Source: Xanthoparmelia taractica
Taxonomy: Eukaryota > Ascomycota > Lecanoromycetes > Lecanorales > Parmeliaceae
Direction of reading: 5' to 3'
DNA: 64,000 nucleotides
NCBI GenBank assembly: GCA_033085395.1
Contig: JANQBS010000161.1
Coordinates: 1-64,000 of the forward strand
Both the position numbers and the translations under genes were made by a program. Shown piece after piece: positions 45,976 through 58,100 of the stretch. Numbering within the stretch: position 1 is the first letter of the stretch; each line of letters begins with the position of its first letter. The notes below the pieces were generated by a model, which saw only the letters and a program-made list of their open reading frames with translations, had not been told where the DNA came from and made no database searches.

Positions 45976-46080
45976 TCACACATACACACACACCCACACA
46001 CAGAGGGAGAGAGAGACAGAGAGAGTGTGAAAGAGAGAGTGTGTGTATGTATGCGTATGTATGTGTGCGTAAACACGCGA
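45976..46080. repeat. Simple repeats: CA, GA and GT-rich
   Basis: A run of CACACA/CACACC (about 45,976-46,002) passes into GAGAGA (about 46,003-46,038) and then TGTGTATGTATG (about 46,036-46,070). Confidence 0.8.
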
Positions 46081-46309
46081 TACCAACCCCAACTAAAGAT
46101 TTAAATACGTCTCCGCTAAACAATAAGAGCAAAGAAGTATCCCATCGTCTGGCGGGTTGGGTTCTCGTTTCCTTGGCATTCCCCCATCAAAATATTTACT
46201 TGGGAATAGCATCAATATGATCCTTTCAACACGCAATATGATTACATATACGAATCCCACATAGCTTGCAGCCATAGCGACTCCTTGAGGCACGCTATCG
46301 TCGTTTTGC

Positions 46310-48110
46310 TAGGCCTCTAACGCTATTAACAGATAATTTCTAGAGAGATTTTCGAATTTTAGTCAATTTTAACGATTTTCTTTTAGCATTTAAGTAAATC
46401 ACGCATAATAATAACTCATTTCTCATATATTCTAGTCAATTATAATCACGCGTAGTTATTAAATAAACTTATACTAATAGAGAGAGCTTAATAGAATAGA
46501 AATTCCCGGAGAGTCGCTTCGAACACTCAAATAATTAACTAATAAGTTTAACACGGAATTCTCGCTAGCTATAGTGAATTTATAACTAATAAACCGATTC
46601 TTTAGGAGCATAATAATGAATTTTATAATTATTTACGATAGTGATATTCAATAGAAAGTGTTATAGTAGTTTTTAATTCTTAAAATGCACTCGTTGTGTG
46701 AAATAATAACATCGTAATTAATTAGTATTATCAATTTTATTTATGTAATGATTATATATATTAATAAACTCGGGGATATTAAGCTCTTTTGTCGTTATTT
46801 CTTTAAAGAATACTCTAGAAATACGTATATTTGTAACTATTTTTACTAATCTGCGGCGAAGACGTTTCACGATTTTTCGATTATTTGAAACAGTACTTAT
46901 AAATAATATTATATTCTAGTTCTTTTAGGCGAATTTTATCACTCTTTTATCACTTAATAGCTTTTTATAAAGCTTTCCTCACTTAAAAATAGCGTTTCAC
47001 TTAATTTTAAGCTTTGTAAATCTTTAATTCAGGTCTCGATTAGATTCTTATTGACTATTACTCTCGTTGAGTCTTAATATTATCTTTAATCTTTAGTTCT
47101 TCACGAGTTATTTTTATAATTCGTATAGTTTCAGTAGCCTCAAATTCTTTATTATTAAGCTATACTAGCAATCGAGTTAACGTAAATAAGTTATCTAGTT
47201 AAATAATATAAGAATAATCTCGAGTAATATCGTCTTAAGTTAATAAGTCCAGAATCACGCCTTAGATTTAATTAAATCTTAGTCACTTAATTCAATAATT
47301 ATTAAGATCTTAAGAGTCATCGCTCTTATTTTAACTCTTAATATAATATATTTAATTAAGAATATAGTTCTCGTTAATTAAAACTCAAATCTTAAAGTCT
47401 TTCGAAGTAGATTTGCTAAGAATATTAATAATTTCTTTGGCTCGGTTTATATATCTTTAAATTATCTTATCTATAGTTAGATAAGTACTCGTTTTTTAAT
47501 ACTTCTTAAAAATCTATTTAAGCGTATCACTTAGTAATTTAAATTTCGCAAATAAAGTCTTTTAATGTAATGATTGAGGCTTCGAGATATAAAGAAATCG
47601 ATTTATTTATTATCATCTTTTTAGACTAATATGCTTTAGAATTTACTCATAAATAGATTCTTTTAGAGAATCGATATTTCAAAATTCTAAAATACTTGAT
47701 TATATGTGCAAACTTATTCAAATACTCGCTCTTAAAAAGGCTTGAAATTCTTTAACTGTAATTAAGAATCAAGTACGTGCCTCGAGGTTTTTAGGCCTAG
47801 GCCTAGGATTCAAGAAAGCGTACTTATTAGTGTGACGCACGAGTGTCTTAACAGTCTTATTATTAAAGAATAAGTTAAAGATTATATACGAATTATTTAA
47901 AGCAATAGTGTCTAATAATTAACACTCGCTATTAATTTATAGCTGCTTGATTTTAATTAATTTATACTTAGATAATAATTAAGGCCTTAAGAGACGTTCT
48001 TTTGAGATCTCAAAAGGCTTAGAATCTTTCTTCACGTAATCTAGATTATTGAACGTCTTATTACGAGGCATAATATTGATTTATGTGGGTGTTATTTAAT
48101 GTTGAACGCG
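46310..48110. mobile_element. AT-rich, RIP-like degraded repeat block
   Basis: About 1.8 kb of strongly AT-rich sequence (many TA and AAT/TTA words, few CA/TG) with stops in all frames, bordered by normal-composition DNA on both sides. In Pezizomycotina this is the usual appearance of transposon copies mutated by RIP. No coding motif could be read. A TAGGCCTAGGCCTA palindrome lies near 47,793. Confidence 0.7.
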
Positions 48111-48780
48111 TTGTTTTTTTTGATGGTTGCGGGACGGAGAGTAGGGCTGAACCCCTGAAACGAGAACCCTGCTAGACGATGGGATAGTGAACTACGTATA
48201 ATGTTGCAGGTAGCAAAAGAGCGGCGAAGTATATATATATACTATGGATAAAAACTAAAATCGAGATCGAGATTAAGATCGACATCAATGTCAACATGAC
48301 GCCATGCCATGCACTCCAACTCTCATATTATAATGACTATATATCAAGAACGTAGGATTAGGATAGGGGGCCCCCCGGCAGAAGCTCTCGGAGGGTCGCC
48401 GAAGGCTGCTTAGGCTAGGGTTTGGATAATTTCATGTTTCTATCAGTATATACTGAGTCATATGCCCCGAAATCTTGGTTCTACCCCCGATGAGTTGTAT
48501 ATGCTATGCATATTTCTACCCCTGCCGAGGTTTTGCATATCGAGTTTAGATTGACGCCTCAGCCCTAAGATCAGCCCTGGATCTCAGCCTCCTGGATCTC
48601 AGCCTAAGCGTTAGCCCTGAATCTCAGCCCTATATATCAATCAGTTTATTAGTTGAAGATAGTGGAACAGTTAACTGGGTTGGATATATCTAACCCTTGG
48701 TTCACATTGTATATTCGACTCCAATACTTGGTTCACTTCGGCCCTGAAAACCTACCATTACAACCGTCGCCAACACTACT
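48111..48780. other. Spacer between RIP block and MFS relic
   Basis: About 670 bp, no gene. A short degenerate repeat built on ATCTCAGCCCT recurs several times at about 48,550-48,635. A (TA)n stretch lies near 48,230. Confidence 0.45.
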
Positions 48781-48783
48781 TCA

Positions 48784-49425
48784 TCATACCAGCGATGATC
48801 CCCCTGGTGCGTAGCGACCATGATGGCCTCCGTCGCAAATGAATGAGAAGATCAGGCCTCCTGTTCCCGAGCCAGCGGACGCGATGCTGCTCGCACCGCG
48901 CTTCTTCTCCAACCATTGCCATAAGACCGCAATACTTATGACGTATACGTATCCCACGCCAAATCCGAGGAGCACGACTTGAGAAAGATAAAGCTGCCAA
49001 ATGCGGCGAGGAAAGGAAGCAGCGATATAACCGGCGGCCAGTAGTACCGCTTCCAAACGCACAAAGCGTCTGCGTCCCGAGCCTTCTTGCAGGAATAGTC
49101 AAGACGGGAGCTACGGGCAATGGCCATCGAGAAGTCTGGACCAGCAATGAAGGCGAAATCGATGCTGGATGCGTCGGGGTAGATGTTGGCGGACACGTAT
49201 CGAGCGAGGTAAACGCTGTATGACTGCGAAGTCGATGGATGATCAGGAACTCTACAGGTGCTTACAGCAGCGGTTGAACATGCTGGTGAGCATGGATTTA
49301 GCAGAGGATCTTGGAGCAATTATACCCCAGGTAAGGCCATTAATGATGAAGACGGACGCAACGCAGATGCAGCCATATCCACCGTCCGGTGGAAGGTCGG
49401 CCGCCACGTTCATACTACTCAATAA
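48784..49425 (-). pseudogene. Broken MCT-type MFS transporter
   Basis: On the minus strand the N-terminal part of an MCT-like permease can be followed in changing frames: DLPPDGGYGCICVASVFIIN near 49,400-49,340, then SYSVYLARYVSANIYPDASS with IDFAFIAG near 49,215-49,135, and LLAAGYIAASFPRRIWQLYL, LSQVVLLGFGVGYVYV and GSGTGGLIFSF down to about 48,835. At least two frameshifts are present. The second half of the protein is missing, and the RIP block begins about 700 bp further on. A second MCT-type gene, intact, lies at 44.2-45.8 kb. Confidence 0.72.
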
Positions 49426-50144
49426 CGACGCCAGAGCATATATGTTATCGGACTTGGAACGCTGTAGGATTATTGACAGGCTCAGCGCTGCAGGACATGG
49501 ACGTTACTGGTTGGACAGTGACATCTTTCAGAAAATGTTGTCTAAATACGAAGTACGCACAATTCGCGGCAAAGGAAGAGGCAGAAACCGGGGATACGAT
49601 ACAACATACTGCCGCCTGTAAAGATCCATCTTCCAAATTATGCATATTCATCGTTCCCCACAATTGAACCATGCGATCGGAGAGCACTGGTTGGTGAGGC
49701 TCTAAAAAGAGAGTTTTGTGGGGAAATGACTAAGCGAGATATGTATGTCACTGCCTGCATCTGATTGGTTACCACTGCTTTACCGCCTATGAGGCGAAAC
49801 TTGTAGCATTACAACATATATCCACTTTTCATGCCGCAGCATTCTTCATCCAATCACTGGGCTCGAGCATGTCACCGTCTAAAGAATCCACTCATATTAC
49901 AGTATACGCTTATTCAATGACACTATATCCAGCGCCAACGCCTCGGAATGCAGGAGCGCTCACTCGCACATACAACATCCATCCTCTCTACTGCAATCGA
50001 GGAAAACGTTCAAAGAGCTTCACCGTTGTCTGCCAGCCTTGATTGCTCCCAATCCTGTCTGGATACGAGCTCTTGATCCAAGTGATCCTCTTCCCTATAC
50101 ACAAGCCCTCAAGCAAAACCCCACACAACCCAACTCCCACCGCG
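49426..50144. other. Intergenic, no gene seen
   Basis: About 720 bp. The plus-strand frame at 49,169-49,621 is mostly antisense to the MFS relic and is not supported. The last part is the presumed promoter of the arsenite permease gene. Confidence 0.45.
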
Positions 50145-51260
50145 ATGCAAAATGAAACCGCCACACCCAACCCCACGCCCTCCGACCCCGAAAAGCACCA
50201 CCCACCCCTCCCTCCCATCAAACCCTCCACCCTCCCTCTCCTCGACCGCCTCCTAGCCCTCTGGATCCTCCTCGCAATGGCCACCGGCATCCTTCTCTCC
50301 AACTTCGTCCCCTCCACAGCCCCGACCCTCCAACGCGGCAACTTCGCCCACGTCTCCCTCCCGCTCGCCCTCGGCCTCCTCATAATGATGTACCCCATCC
50401 TCTGCAAAATCCGCTTCGAGTCCCTCCACCGCTCCTACGCCACCCGCCAAATCGGCATCCAGCTCGCCTTCTCCGTCGTCATAAACTGGCTCATCGCGCC
50501 GTGCCTTATGCTGGGACTGGCGTGGGCGTTTTTGCCGGATCGGCGGGGTTTGAGAGAGGGGGTCGTGCTGGTCGGGTTGGCGAGGTGTATTGCCATGGTG
50601 CTGGTGTGGACGGGGCTCGCGGGCGGCGATGAAGAGTACTGCGCTCTTCTCGTCGCCGTGAACTCGCTGCTGCAAATGGTGCTGTATGCGCCGTTGGCGA
50701 TGCTCTTTGTCGGCGTCGTCGGCCACGACCGCTCGGTCACGGCGGACAAAGTCTCATACTCCATCGTCGCGACGAGCGTCGCCGTCTTCCTCGGTATCCC
50801 CCTCGCCGCGGCCATCGTCACTAGGTTCGTTCTCAGAAAACTCACAAGCGAAAAATGGTACGAGAACGTGTTCCTCAAATACGTATCCCCCTTCTCGCTC
50901 CTCGGCCTCCTCTTCACCATCCTCGTCCTCTTCGTCTCCCAAGGCCACCGCGTCGTGCATCAGATCGTCGCCGTGCTCCGCGTCGCCGCGCCGCTGATCG
51001 TCTATTTCGCAATCACGTTTTTCGCCACGCTGCTTGTGGCGCGGAAGCTGGGGTTTGGGTACAAGTTGGCGGCCACGCAGAGTTTTACGGCGGCGAGTAA
51101 CAATTTCGAACTGGCTATTGCGGTGGCGGTGGCGGTGTTTGGGCAGGATAGCGAGCAGGCGTTGGCATCCACGGTGGGGCCTCTGGTTGAGGTGCCGGTG
51201 TTGTTGGGGTTGGTGTTTGTTGTGAGGGGGATTGGGGGAAGATGGGGGTGGAGGGATTGA
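50145..51260 (+). CDS. Arsenite efflux permease, Acr3 family
   Basis: Intronless gene for 371 aa with about 10 membrane segments, expected in the plasma membrane, where Acr3 proteins extrude arsenite (and antimonite in some). LDRLLALWILLAMATGILLS, LLIMMYPILCKIRFESLHR and LAWAFLPDRRGLREG match the family closely. The essential cysteine lies in GLARCIAMVLVW (Cys148), and the conserved glutamate in SNNFELAIAVAV (Glu322). The ATG at 50,145 starts a short Pro-rich cytosolic tail; the frame is open further upstream. No arsenate reductase or ArsH gene is nearby in this window. The gene stands alone between an MFS relic and another MFS gene. Confidence 0.95.
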   Translation: MQNETATPNPTPSDPEKHHPPLPPIKPSTLPLLDRLLALWILLAMATGILLSNFVPSTAPTLQRGNFAHVSLPLALGLLIMMYPILCKIRFESLHRSYATRQIGIQLAFSVVINWLIAPCLMLGLAWAFLPDRRGLREGVVLVGLARCIAMVLVWTGLAGGDEEYCALLVAVNSLLQMVLYAPLAMLFVGVVGHDRSVTADKVSYSIVATSVAVFLGIPLAAAIVTRFVLRKLTSEKWYENVFLKYVSPFSLLGLLFTILVLFVSQGHRVVHQIVAVLRVAAPLIVYFAITFFATLLVARKLGFGYKLAATQSFTAASNNFELAIAVAVAVFGQDSEQALASTVGPLVEVPVLLGLVFVVRGIGGRWGWRD

Positions 51261-52507
51261 GGAGTGAAAGGAGAGTATATGGAAGGATTGTAGCAGAGCT
51301 CATGCCGCGGGTTCTTCTTGTAGCGATCCTGGACGCAGTGGTAAATCGAGCACTCTGCTGGCTCTATCACTACAAGAGAAAATTCCCCCCCGCAGCGCCG
51401 AAACGCCATTCCCATCCAAGGTTTCTGCACTTAGGTATCAAGCGGCACGAGACAAAAAGGCAGTAATATACCCAAGCGCCCAGCCAGCGCTATAGCATCC
51501 CTCCACGCCACGCCATATCGCCTAGCCCATATCGCCTAAACCATATCGCCTAACCCATATCACCTAACCCATATCGCCTAACCCATATCGCCATCTATAA
51601 TCTATCTACCGCCGAAGCACCATCCCATGCCTTCTTTAAACCTTACCATCACCCAGCATAGCATATCCTCCATCTGCCTATCTGTATCTGTATCTGTATC
51701 TGTATCTATATCTGTATCTATCCAGTTACACCCATATACTCATATATCTATACACCTACACCTTTCATATCTAAACGTGAAGATGGCATACATAAATATA
51801 AAGATGGCATTTACCCAGACTGTCACTTCTCAGCAAATGATCGATCGATCGATGGCGTAAGGTAGTTAATTTGAGATCTATGACAGTAGCAGTTTCATGA
51901 TTGGTGTGAGGATTGGGTACGGTGAGATGAGATGAGATGAGATGGGTTGGGTTTGGGTTCTGGAAAAGTAAGTAATTGATTGGTCCAGTGACGGTTTTGA
52001 CGAATTTGGAATGTCGAGGGTATAAAATAGATGTTGTAGGCGGAGGATTTATTTGAGCCTTTTGAACTAACTTACCTGATTCGTAAAGCCTCAGACCTAC
52101 TGTATAGCCTAAAGTAGCCCTGCGTCTTACGTAGTAGCCCCAAGTTCCTTACTTATACTTCAGCGGTCTGGGCTGGGCTGGGTACTCTTGATAACTACTG
52201 CTCCACTTATAAGTTGAACTGTCGATGCCGTTTTCATGATTCTGATGTAAATAGTTGGTTGGTGCCGTTGGGGACCTGAGGATGAATTTGGTGTTTCAAC
52301 TACTGCTGCCGTGCATTGAGGTTCAGGGAACCATCGATCCATTATGTTTTATAGTACTCATACGTGACATGGCTACCTTATGCGTCTGCACCCATCTATC
52401 TTTCTGCTACAAACGCCACGTCGTACCGATGACCGTATCCAGATCCGACTGACTGCATATCTCTAGCGTGAACAAAGAAGTAAAGGCCAAGAGAGACAGA
52501 AAGGACG
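51261..52507. other. Intergenic with minisatellites
   Basis: About 1.2 kb without a gene. Holds the 14-bp array listed next, a TATCTG repeat (about 51,679-51,720), GATGA repeats (about 51,922-51,942) and 3' flank of the converging MFS gene. Confidence 0.5.
51513..51592. repeat. Minisatellite, 14-bp unit, about six copies
   Basis: Unit CCATATCGCCTAAC, with single-base variants, from 51,513 to 51,592; the last copy is partial. Confidence 0.93.
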
Positions 52508-54269
52508 CTACGCAACACAACCAAGCGACCTCAGACTCCTCACCGAATCCTTCCCCCTCTCCCCATCCTCCTCCTTACCCTTACCCTTACCCTTACCCCC
52601 CACCCCCCTCACCCAAACAACCCCCCCAATCAACCCCCCCGCCACACCCAAACTCCCCCCACTCCACCACCCCACCGTCTCAACCCCGTACCCCCTAACA
52701 AGCGCCCCCACAGCCAACGGCCCCGCGAGCGCAAACACCGCACTAACCGCCCACATCATGCCCGTGCAGGCGCCCAGGGAGTCGGCGAGCTCGTTTTCGT
52801 TTGTGGGGAGGAGGCTGAAGAGGGCGCCGCTGAGGGTGCCGAGGAGGATGCAGAATGTGAGGGCGTGGGTGCGTGTGAGGGCTAGGGGCCAGAGGGGGGG
52901 GATGACCAGGGTGGCGATGAGGCAGGTTGTGGCGTGGATGAGGGGGGGGTTGGAGTATCTTGGGAGTGTATATATATATATATATATCTCAGTGTTCTTT
53001 TGGGACGGGGATTCGTGGAGGGGGGAATGGGGGGATTGTAGTACCTTAGGCTCGCGATGGCGGCGCCGGTTAGGCGGCCTATGGCGCTGCATCTGTGGGG
53101 GTGTGTTAGGTGAGGGTAGATGTGCGGTTACCGAAATGGTGTGTAGGTAGGTAGGTAGTGTTGTATGTATGACCTACCCGTTCACAATGGTCAAGAACCA
53201 GACGATCTTCATGCCTTTGAACCTCTCGCGCTCAGCCCACTCGGTGACGTGGAACAAGAGCGGGTACACGGCCAGGAAGACAAACCCGACGCCTACCGAG
53301 TAGGTCAGGAAAAGGGGATTCTTGAACGCCCTGATGTCGATCCAGGTGGACGTGTTGAAGATTTGATTCAAGGGACGTCTTTTCGCTGCTGGGTTGGAAG
53401 AACCGAAGAGGAAGCATATGGTGGAGACGCCGCCGATGATTGCGGAGAGGAGCCTTATGCCGGCGGGAAACCCGTGTCCGGTGATGAAGTAGGTGATTGC
53501 TAGTGGATATGCAAGACCGCCTGCCGTACGGTGAGTGAAAATCGCACGTGAAAAGGAGGTACGTTCAATCGTATCCTACCAACGGCAGCTCCAGCAGAAG
53601 TGATACCCACAGCGAAGTATCTGTGCTGCGGAAACCACTAAGAAAAGCACATCAGTCTCCAAATGCGGCGTTGATGCGAGACTTTTTTTTCCCCTCCTCA
53701 CTTGAATAGCGCAGTGGGAACTATGCATTAAGAAACAACTCATCCCCGCCCCAGCTATGATGCTCTGACTCAAAACAATCAACCCATAGCTCCCCTGATC
53801 CTTCTTCTTCTCCCCTTTCGCTCCGTACACGCCGCTGAAACTCAAACAGAAATACCCTAGCCACGTCAGCAACCCTCCGACTCCCACCACCGTCCTATGG
53901 AACTTTGCATCGAGGAGCCGGCCCACGATGAACGAGAGCAGAAATGCTAGAAATGCTTGCAGGCCCCCGATCAGCCCGATGGTCGTGTCCGTTGCTCCTA
54001 GGAGGAGATGCTCGTCGTAGTAGCGGAAGAAGGTGCCGAAGCTCATGATTAGGCCCCTGCGGTGCGGTCGGTCGTCAGCTGTGTCATTGTCCATGCACAC
54101 CGTTCTCGGTGGGGAATGAGGTTGGGGGAGTTTGGGAGGTATACCAGCTGTTTGCCATTCCGCAGAATCCGGACAATAGAGCTGCGTATGGGCGCCATGA
54201 TCGTGGCCATTGGGATCGTGGGGAGACGCTGCTTGGCTGGGTGTTGGAATCTAAGTCGGACGGCAACAT
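52508..54269 (-). CDS. MFS transporter, MCT-like
   Basis: Six-exon model, 459 aa (minus): 54,269-54,145, 54,056-53,702, 53,637-53,580, 53,520-53,178, 53,092-53,045, 52,958-52,508. Every join preserves frame and gives contiguous membrane helices. The first helix runs SGFCGMANSWGLIMSFGTFF. Others include LIGGLQAFLAFLLSFIVGRL, WFPQHRYFAVGITSAGAAVG and LTYSVGVGFVFLAVYPLLF, and SAIGRLTGAAIASL sits at the second-half MFS motif. The tail is Gly/Lys-rich (GKGKGKGKEEDGERGKD), encoded by a CCCTTA hexamer run. The last intron contains a (TA)n microsatellite (about 52,971-52,988). Substrate unknown. It converges with the Acr3 gene. Confidence 0.85.
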
Positions 54270-55105
54270 GATGCTCTCCGGTCGATGTTGCTTGAATATT
54301 CCTTTGGAGATTACGCCCAAGTAACTTCTTGTACATACCTTCAAGATAACGAGTGATCTGATATAACCCTAGTCCATAACGAGAGCTGATAAAATCCGCA
54401 TGGCGCACAACAATTCTAGGACTCTGATCGCATTCGGAAGCTATAAATCTATGCTAGTGGGATAGGCAGAATCGAACAGTAAGTGGAGAAGAAGCATTGT
54501 AAACTGTGGATTTGGGTTGCGGGTTTTGAGCAAGTTGTGGAAAGCTTTACGTGGAGCGTAGGAGAATTCCTTTCCGCACAAAGTCTCAGTCACGGATTTG
54601 CTGCGAGCATGATGTTCGCAGCAATGAGTCATGCTTTCCAGAGTTGAAGTTGTTTGGCTACCCCTGTCTGAGGGTAAGAGAATGAGCGATCTGTGAGGCT
54701 ACCATTGACGACTTCACGGGTACCCAGATTCTTCGCGACGTTTGTCACATCCGAATCCCTGCTTTCCGACCGGACATGATCGAACCACTAGAAAGCTAAA
54801 TCCTCCCGAAACCAGCGGCGTTCCACGGATTTCGTACACTACTGGTTGAAATCACCACGGAACTGGAGTGTATTGCCACAGCAAGGTCCGAGCGAGTCAT
54901 AGAGGGGATGAAGGATGCGATGGAGCCCACTTTAGGTCCTGCTACTCGAATAGTGGGACTATGGGTTAGTGTGTCTCATGATCCAGCCCCTGTTCCAGAT
55001 GCATGCGCACATGCGGGGAACACGTGTCCTCGAGAGCACTATATGTATGGGTCTCACACCATCAGTTGGCTCTTTATTCGAATTCTTCTCACTTAGAGCA
55101 ATCGC
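54270..55105. other. Intergenic, no gene seen
   Basis: About 840 bp with only short random-looking frames, then a sharp change to AT-rich sequence near 55,100. Confidence 0.45.
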
Positions 55106-58100
55106 ATTCTTTTGTGACCTTTATTCAACTGATTCTAAATTATTAAATATCTGCATATTAGATTAGCATATATTCTTCTTATCTTATTCACATCTATACT
55201 TATTTTAATCTTCTTAATTATCTTATTCTTCTTACATTATAATTATCGCTATTAGACGCTTTAAAGTATTTAAGAAAATCTTTAAGAAGGTCTTAAGTAG
55301 GCTTAAAGCACTCGTAAAGATCATCACACCTTCTTTTTTCCCTCGCTCCGCTCGATCTTATAGAAATAAGCCTATAATACCGAAGACACTCTTTTTAAGA
55401 ACTCTTAGCTTAAGCGTAATTGAGAAGATTAATATTAAGATTTTCAATTATCGCGATTAAGTCTTAGAACTAAAAGAACGCCTCGCTAAGTACGAATATA
55501 ATCGTTATAAGCAATATCGAATATATAAGTCACGCTCTCGCCGCCGTTATCGCTATTATCGATATTATTCGTTCGAGTCTAGTAATAATTTAGAGAAGAA
55601 TAATAATTTTAGAGTCTCTTTTATGCATATTAAAGATACACATCTCTTTCTTAATCTTTATAAACGCTATCGCGTTATCGATATTAAGTATTTTAAGCAA
55701 ATCTTCTTTAGAACGTTTAAATTCAAAAACCTTATTAAGCTAGACCGAGAATACGTTAATCGTATCGATACGAACGATGCTTAGAAAGTAAATAAGATAA
55801 TGCCCCTACTATAGTATTTCGAGGTATATAACTAGATTATATATTACTATATATATTTCATAGTGATTATTCGCCTATAGAAGATACTATTAGATTATCG
55901 TTTTCGTCTAACTAAGTTATCAGTCTTATATAAATTTAACTTTATTCGAGAATATTACTATACGTTTATAAACGTACGTATTTTAAACGGCTAGAACGAT
56001 TTTATAGTCTAGATTATCGAGGATAGACGTTATAGCGACCTTCTACTACGTAAAATAGTCGCTCTTATCGATATTAAATAGAACTTAGATTCTATTCTTA
56101 AATTCTTCGCTATATATCGAAATTTCAATAAGAGACGATACTCACGCGAGTATTATTAGTATATTTATATCTATCTTAATTATTAGCTGAATTACTTAAC
56201 AAATACGTGTTATAAGATCAAAATCGAGATCTTAAGCATTAATCTTATCTCGCTTAACAATTAAATTTTAAAGTCTAAATAACTCTTAACGTACTCGCAG
56301 ATACTTATATTATTATTATATATAGTAGAAGAATTCTTATACGCGCTATACGATTTATTAGATTTAGATCTAATTAATTAAGATTCGCTACGAGTAAAAG
56401 ATTAGAATCGTTAATTAAAGAATTATTTAAATCTTATATTCTTAAAGACTCTTTTAATTATTCTTCGAAAGAGAGTAAAAATCGAATATTAAGATTAAAT
56501 CCTAAGTTATCGTAATTATAATTATTAATTAACTCTCGTAGCATTTAATATACTAATAACGAACCTTTAAAAATAGCTTTAGTATAATTACCTGATCGAG
56601 ATTAATTCTTAGGCGAAGTAATAATTCGTCTATTCGCCGCTAGGGCTAGTCTTAAAGCACAATAGTAATTAAAGGCGTATTTATAATCTTTTATTCTTAT
56701 ACGAGATCTTAATTAATAACGATATATTCTAGAACTAAAAAACTTTAAAATACGCTATATACGATAACGTAGTAATTATATTACTATAATAAGACTCTAA
56801 GACTTAGTTCGTCAAAAGAGACTTAAAAGACATCTTTAAATATATATCGATCGCAATTTCAGATTAATAATTACTAGAATTTTATTATAACGGTCGCTAT
56901 TAAATAGAACGATATCTATTCTTCGGCCTACGTACGTTATTATTTATATTTAATCTATTCGCAAAGACCCTTTGTCACGGTTTTGGTATCTGTTCTCCGC
57001 ATACCAAGCTCGGTGAGGATCAATGTTGCTTCGGAGAAGAGTTTTCAGAGTCTTCGTAGCATATTTGAACAATGGAAGCAGTCAATCCCACTACACGTCC
57101 ATTCGTTCGTGACACCCTTAATTAAATCTTAATAATAGTTCTTCTTTAAATTATAGTGCTTTACTATCTAGACGATTTCTTCGCTATCTTAATATTAATT
57201 AACAATGCGATCGCATATAGTTAATAATTCGATCTTATATATAAAGAATTAGGCTTTAAGATCAATTATATTAAGGATATTATAAATATTATAGTCGATT
57301 TTCTAAGAATTAAGTTCAATAGTATTTTAATATAGACTAGACTCTTCTTCGATAAGCTCGCTCGGGCGAGAAATACGATTAAGAATCTTCTAAATCGGGC
57401 GATAATCTTATATCGCGAGCTCGAGTTAGCGATCGAATTCTTATTATTTATCGCTAAGATCGTGATCCCAGAGAGAGCGTTCTTAAGGCGATTTTTTAAT
57501 ACTATTCGAAGATTAATAGCACTTATTAAAATTACATCACATATAATTTTATAAAGACCGATCTACGATAATGAAAGATCTTTCTAAAAGACTAAAATAA
57601 TCTTAAGTTAATTCGTCACGTTATTAATTAATTAATATAGTATATTTAAATCGACGTATTAGGAATCTTTAATATAAGAGATTATACTCTAAAGCACCTA
57701 GACCTCTTATAATTAATTTAGAAGGCTTTCAATATTTCGATAATCACACGTTATCGTTAAAAAGATATTTAGTTTAAAGAAATAAAGATCGTATATTACG
57801 TTATTCGACTATAATTATAAAGACTTTAGAAATCACGATTAATACTATACTACGATAATAACGCATATATTCATAATCTTAGAAAGTTCTCTATTCGCGA
57901 ATTAGCTATAATCTTACTACGAGATATAGTAATATTACTAGCTAAATACGATATCTATTTAATCTTAATATAAATCTCAATTAAGATTAATAAGCTAATA
58001 GATAACTTATTACGCTTTCGGTATCGAAAGATCGCTAATGTATATCTATAGCTAAGATATATCTTAATCGCTTCGTAGAGCTAAGGCGGGATTTATTAGA

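Noticed and set aside
50253..50960. Minus-strand frames opposite the arsenite permease
   Set aside because: Antisense shadows; the plus frame has clear Acr3 motifs.
52571..52598. Telomere-like repeat
   Set aside because: The unit is CCCTTA, not CCCTAA, and it is coding sequence for the Gly-Lys tail of the MFS transporter.
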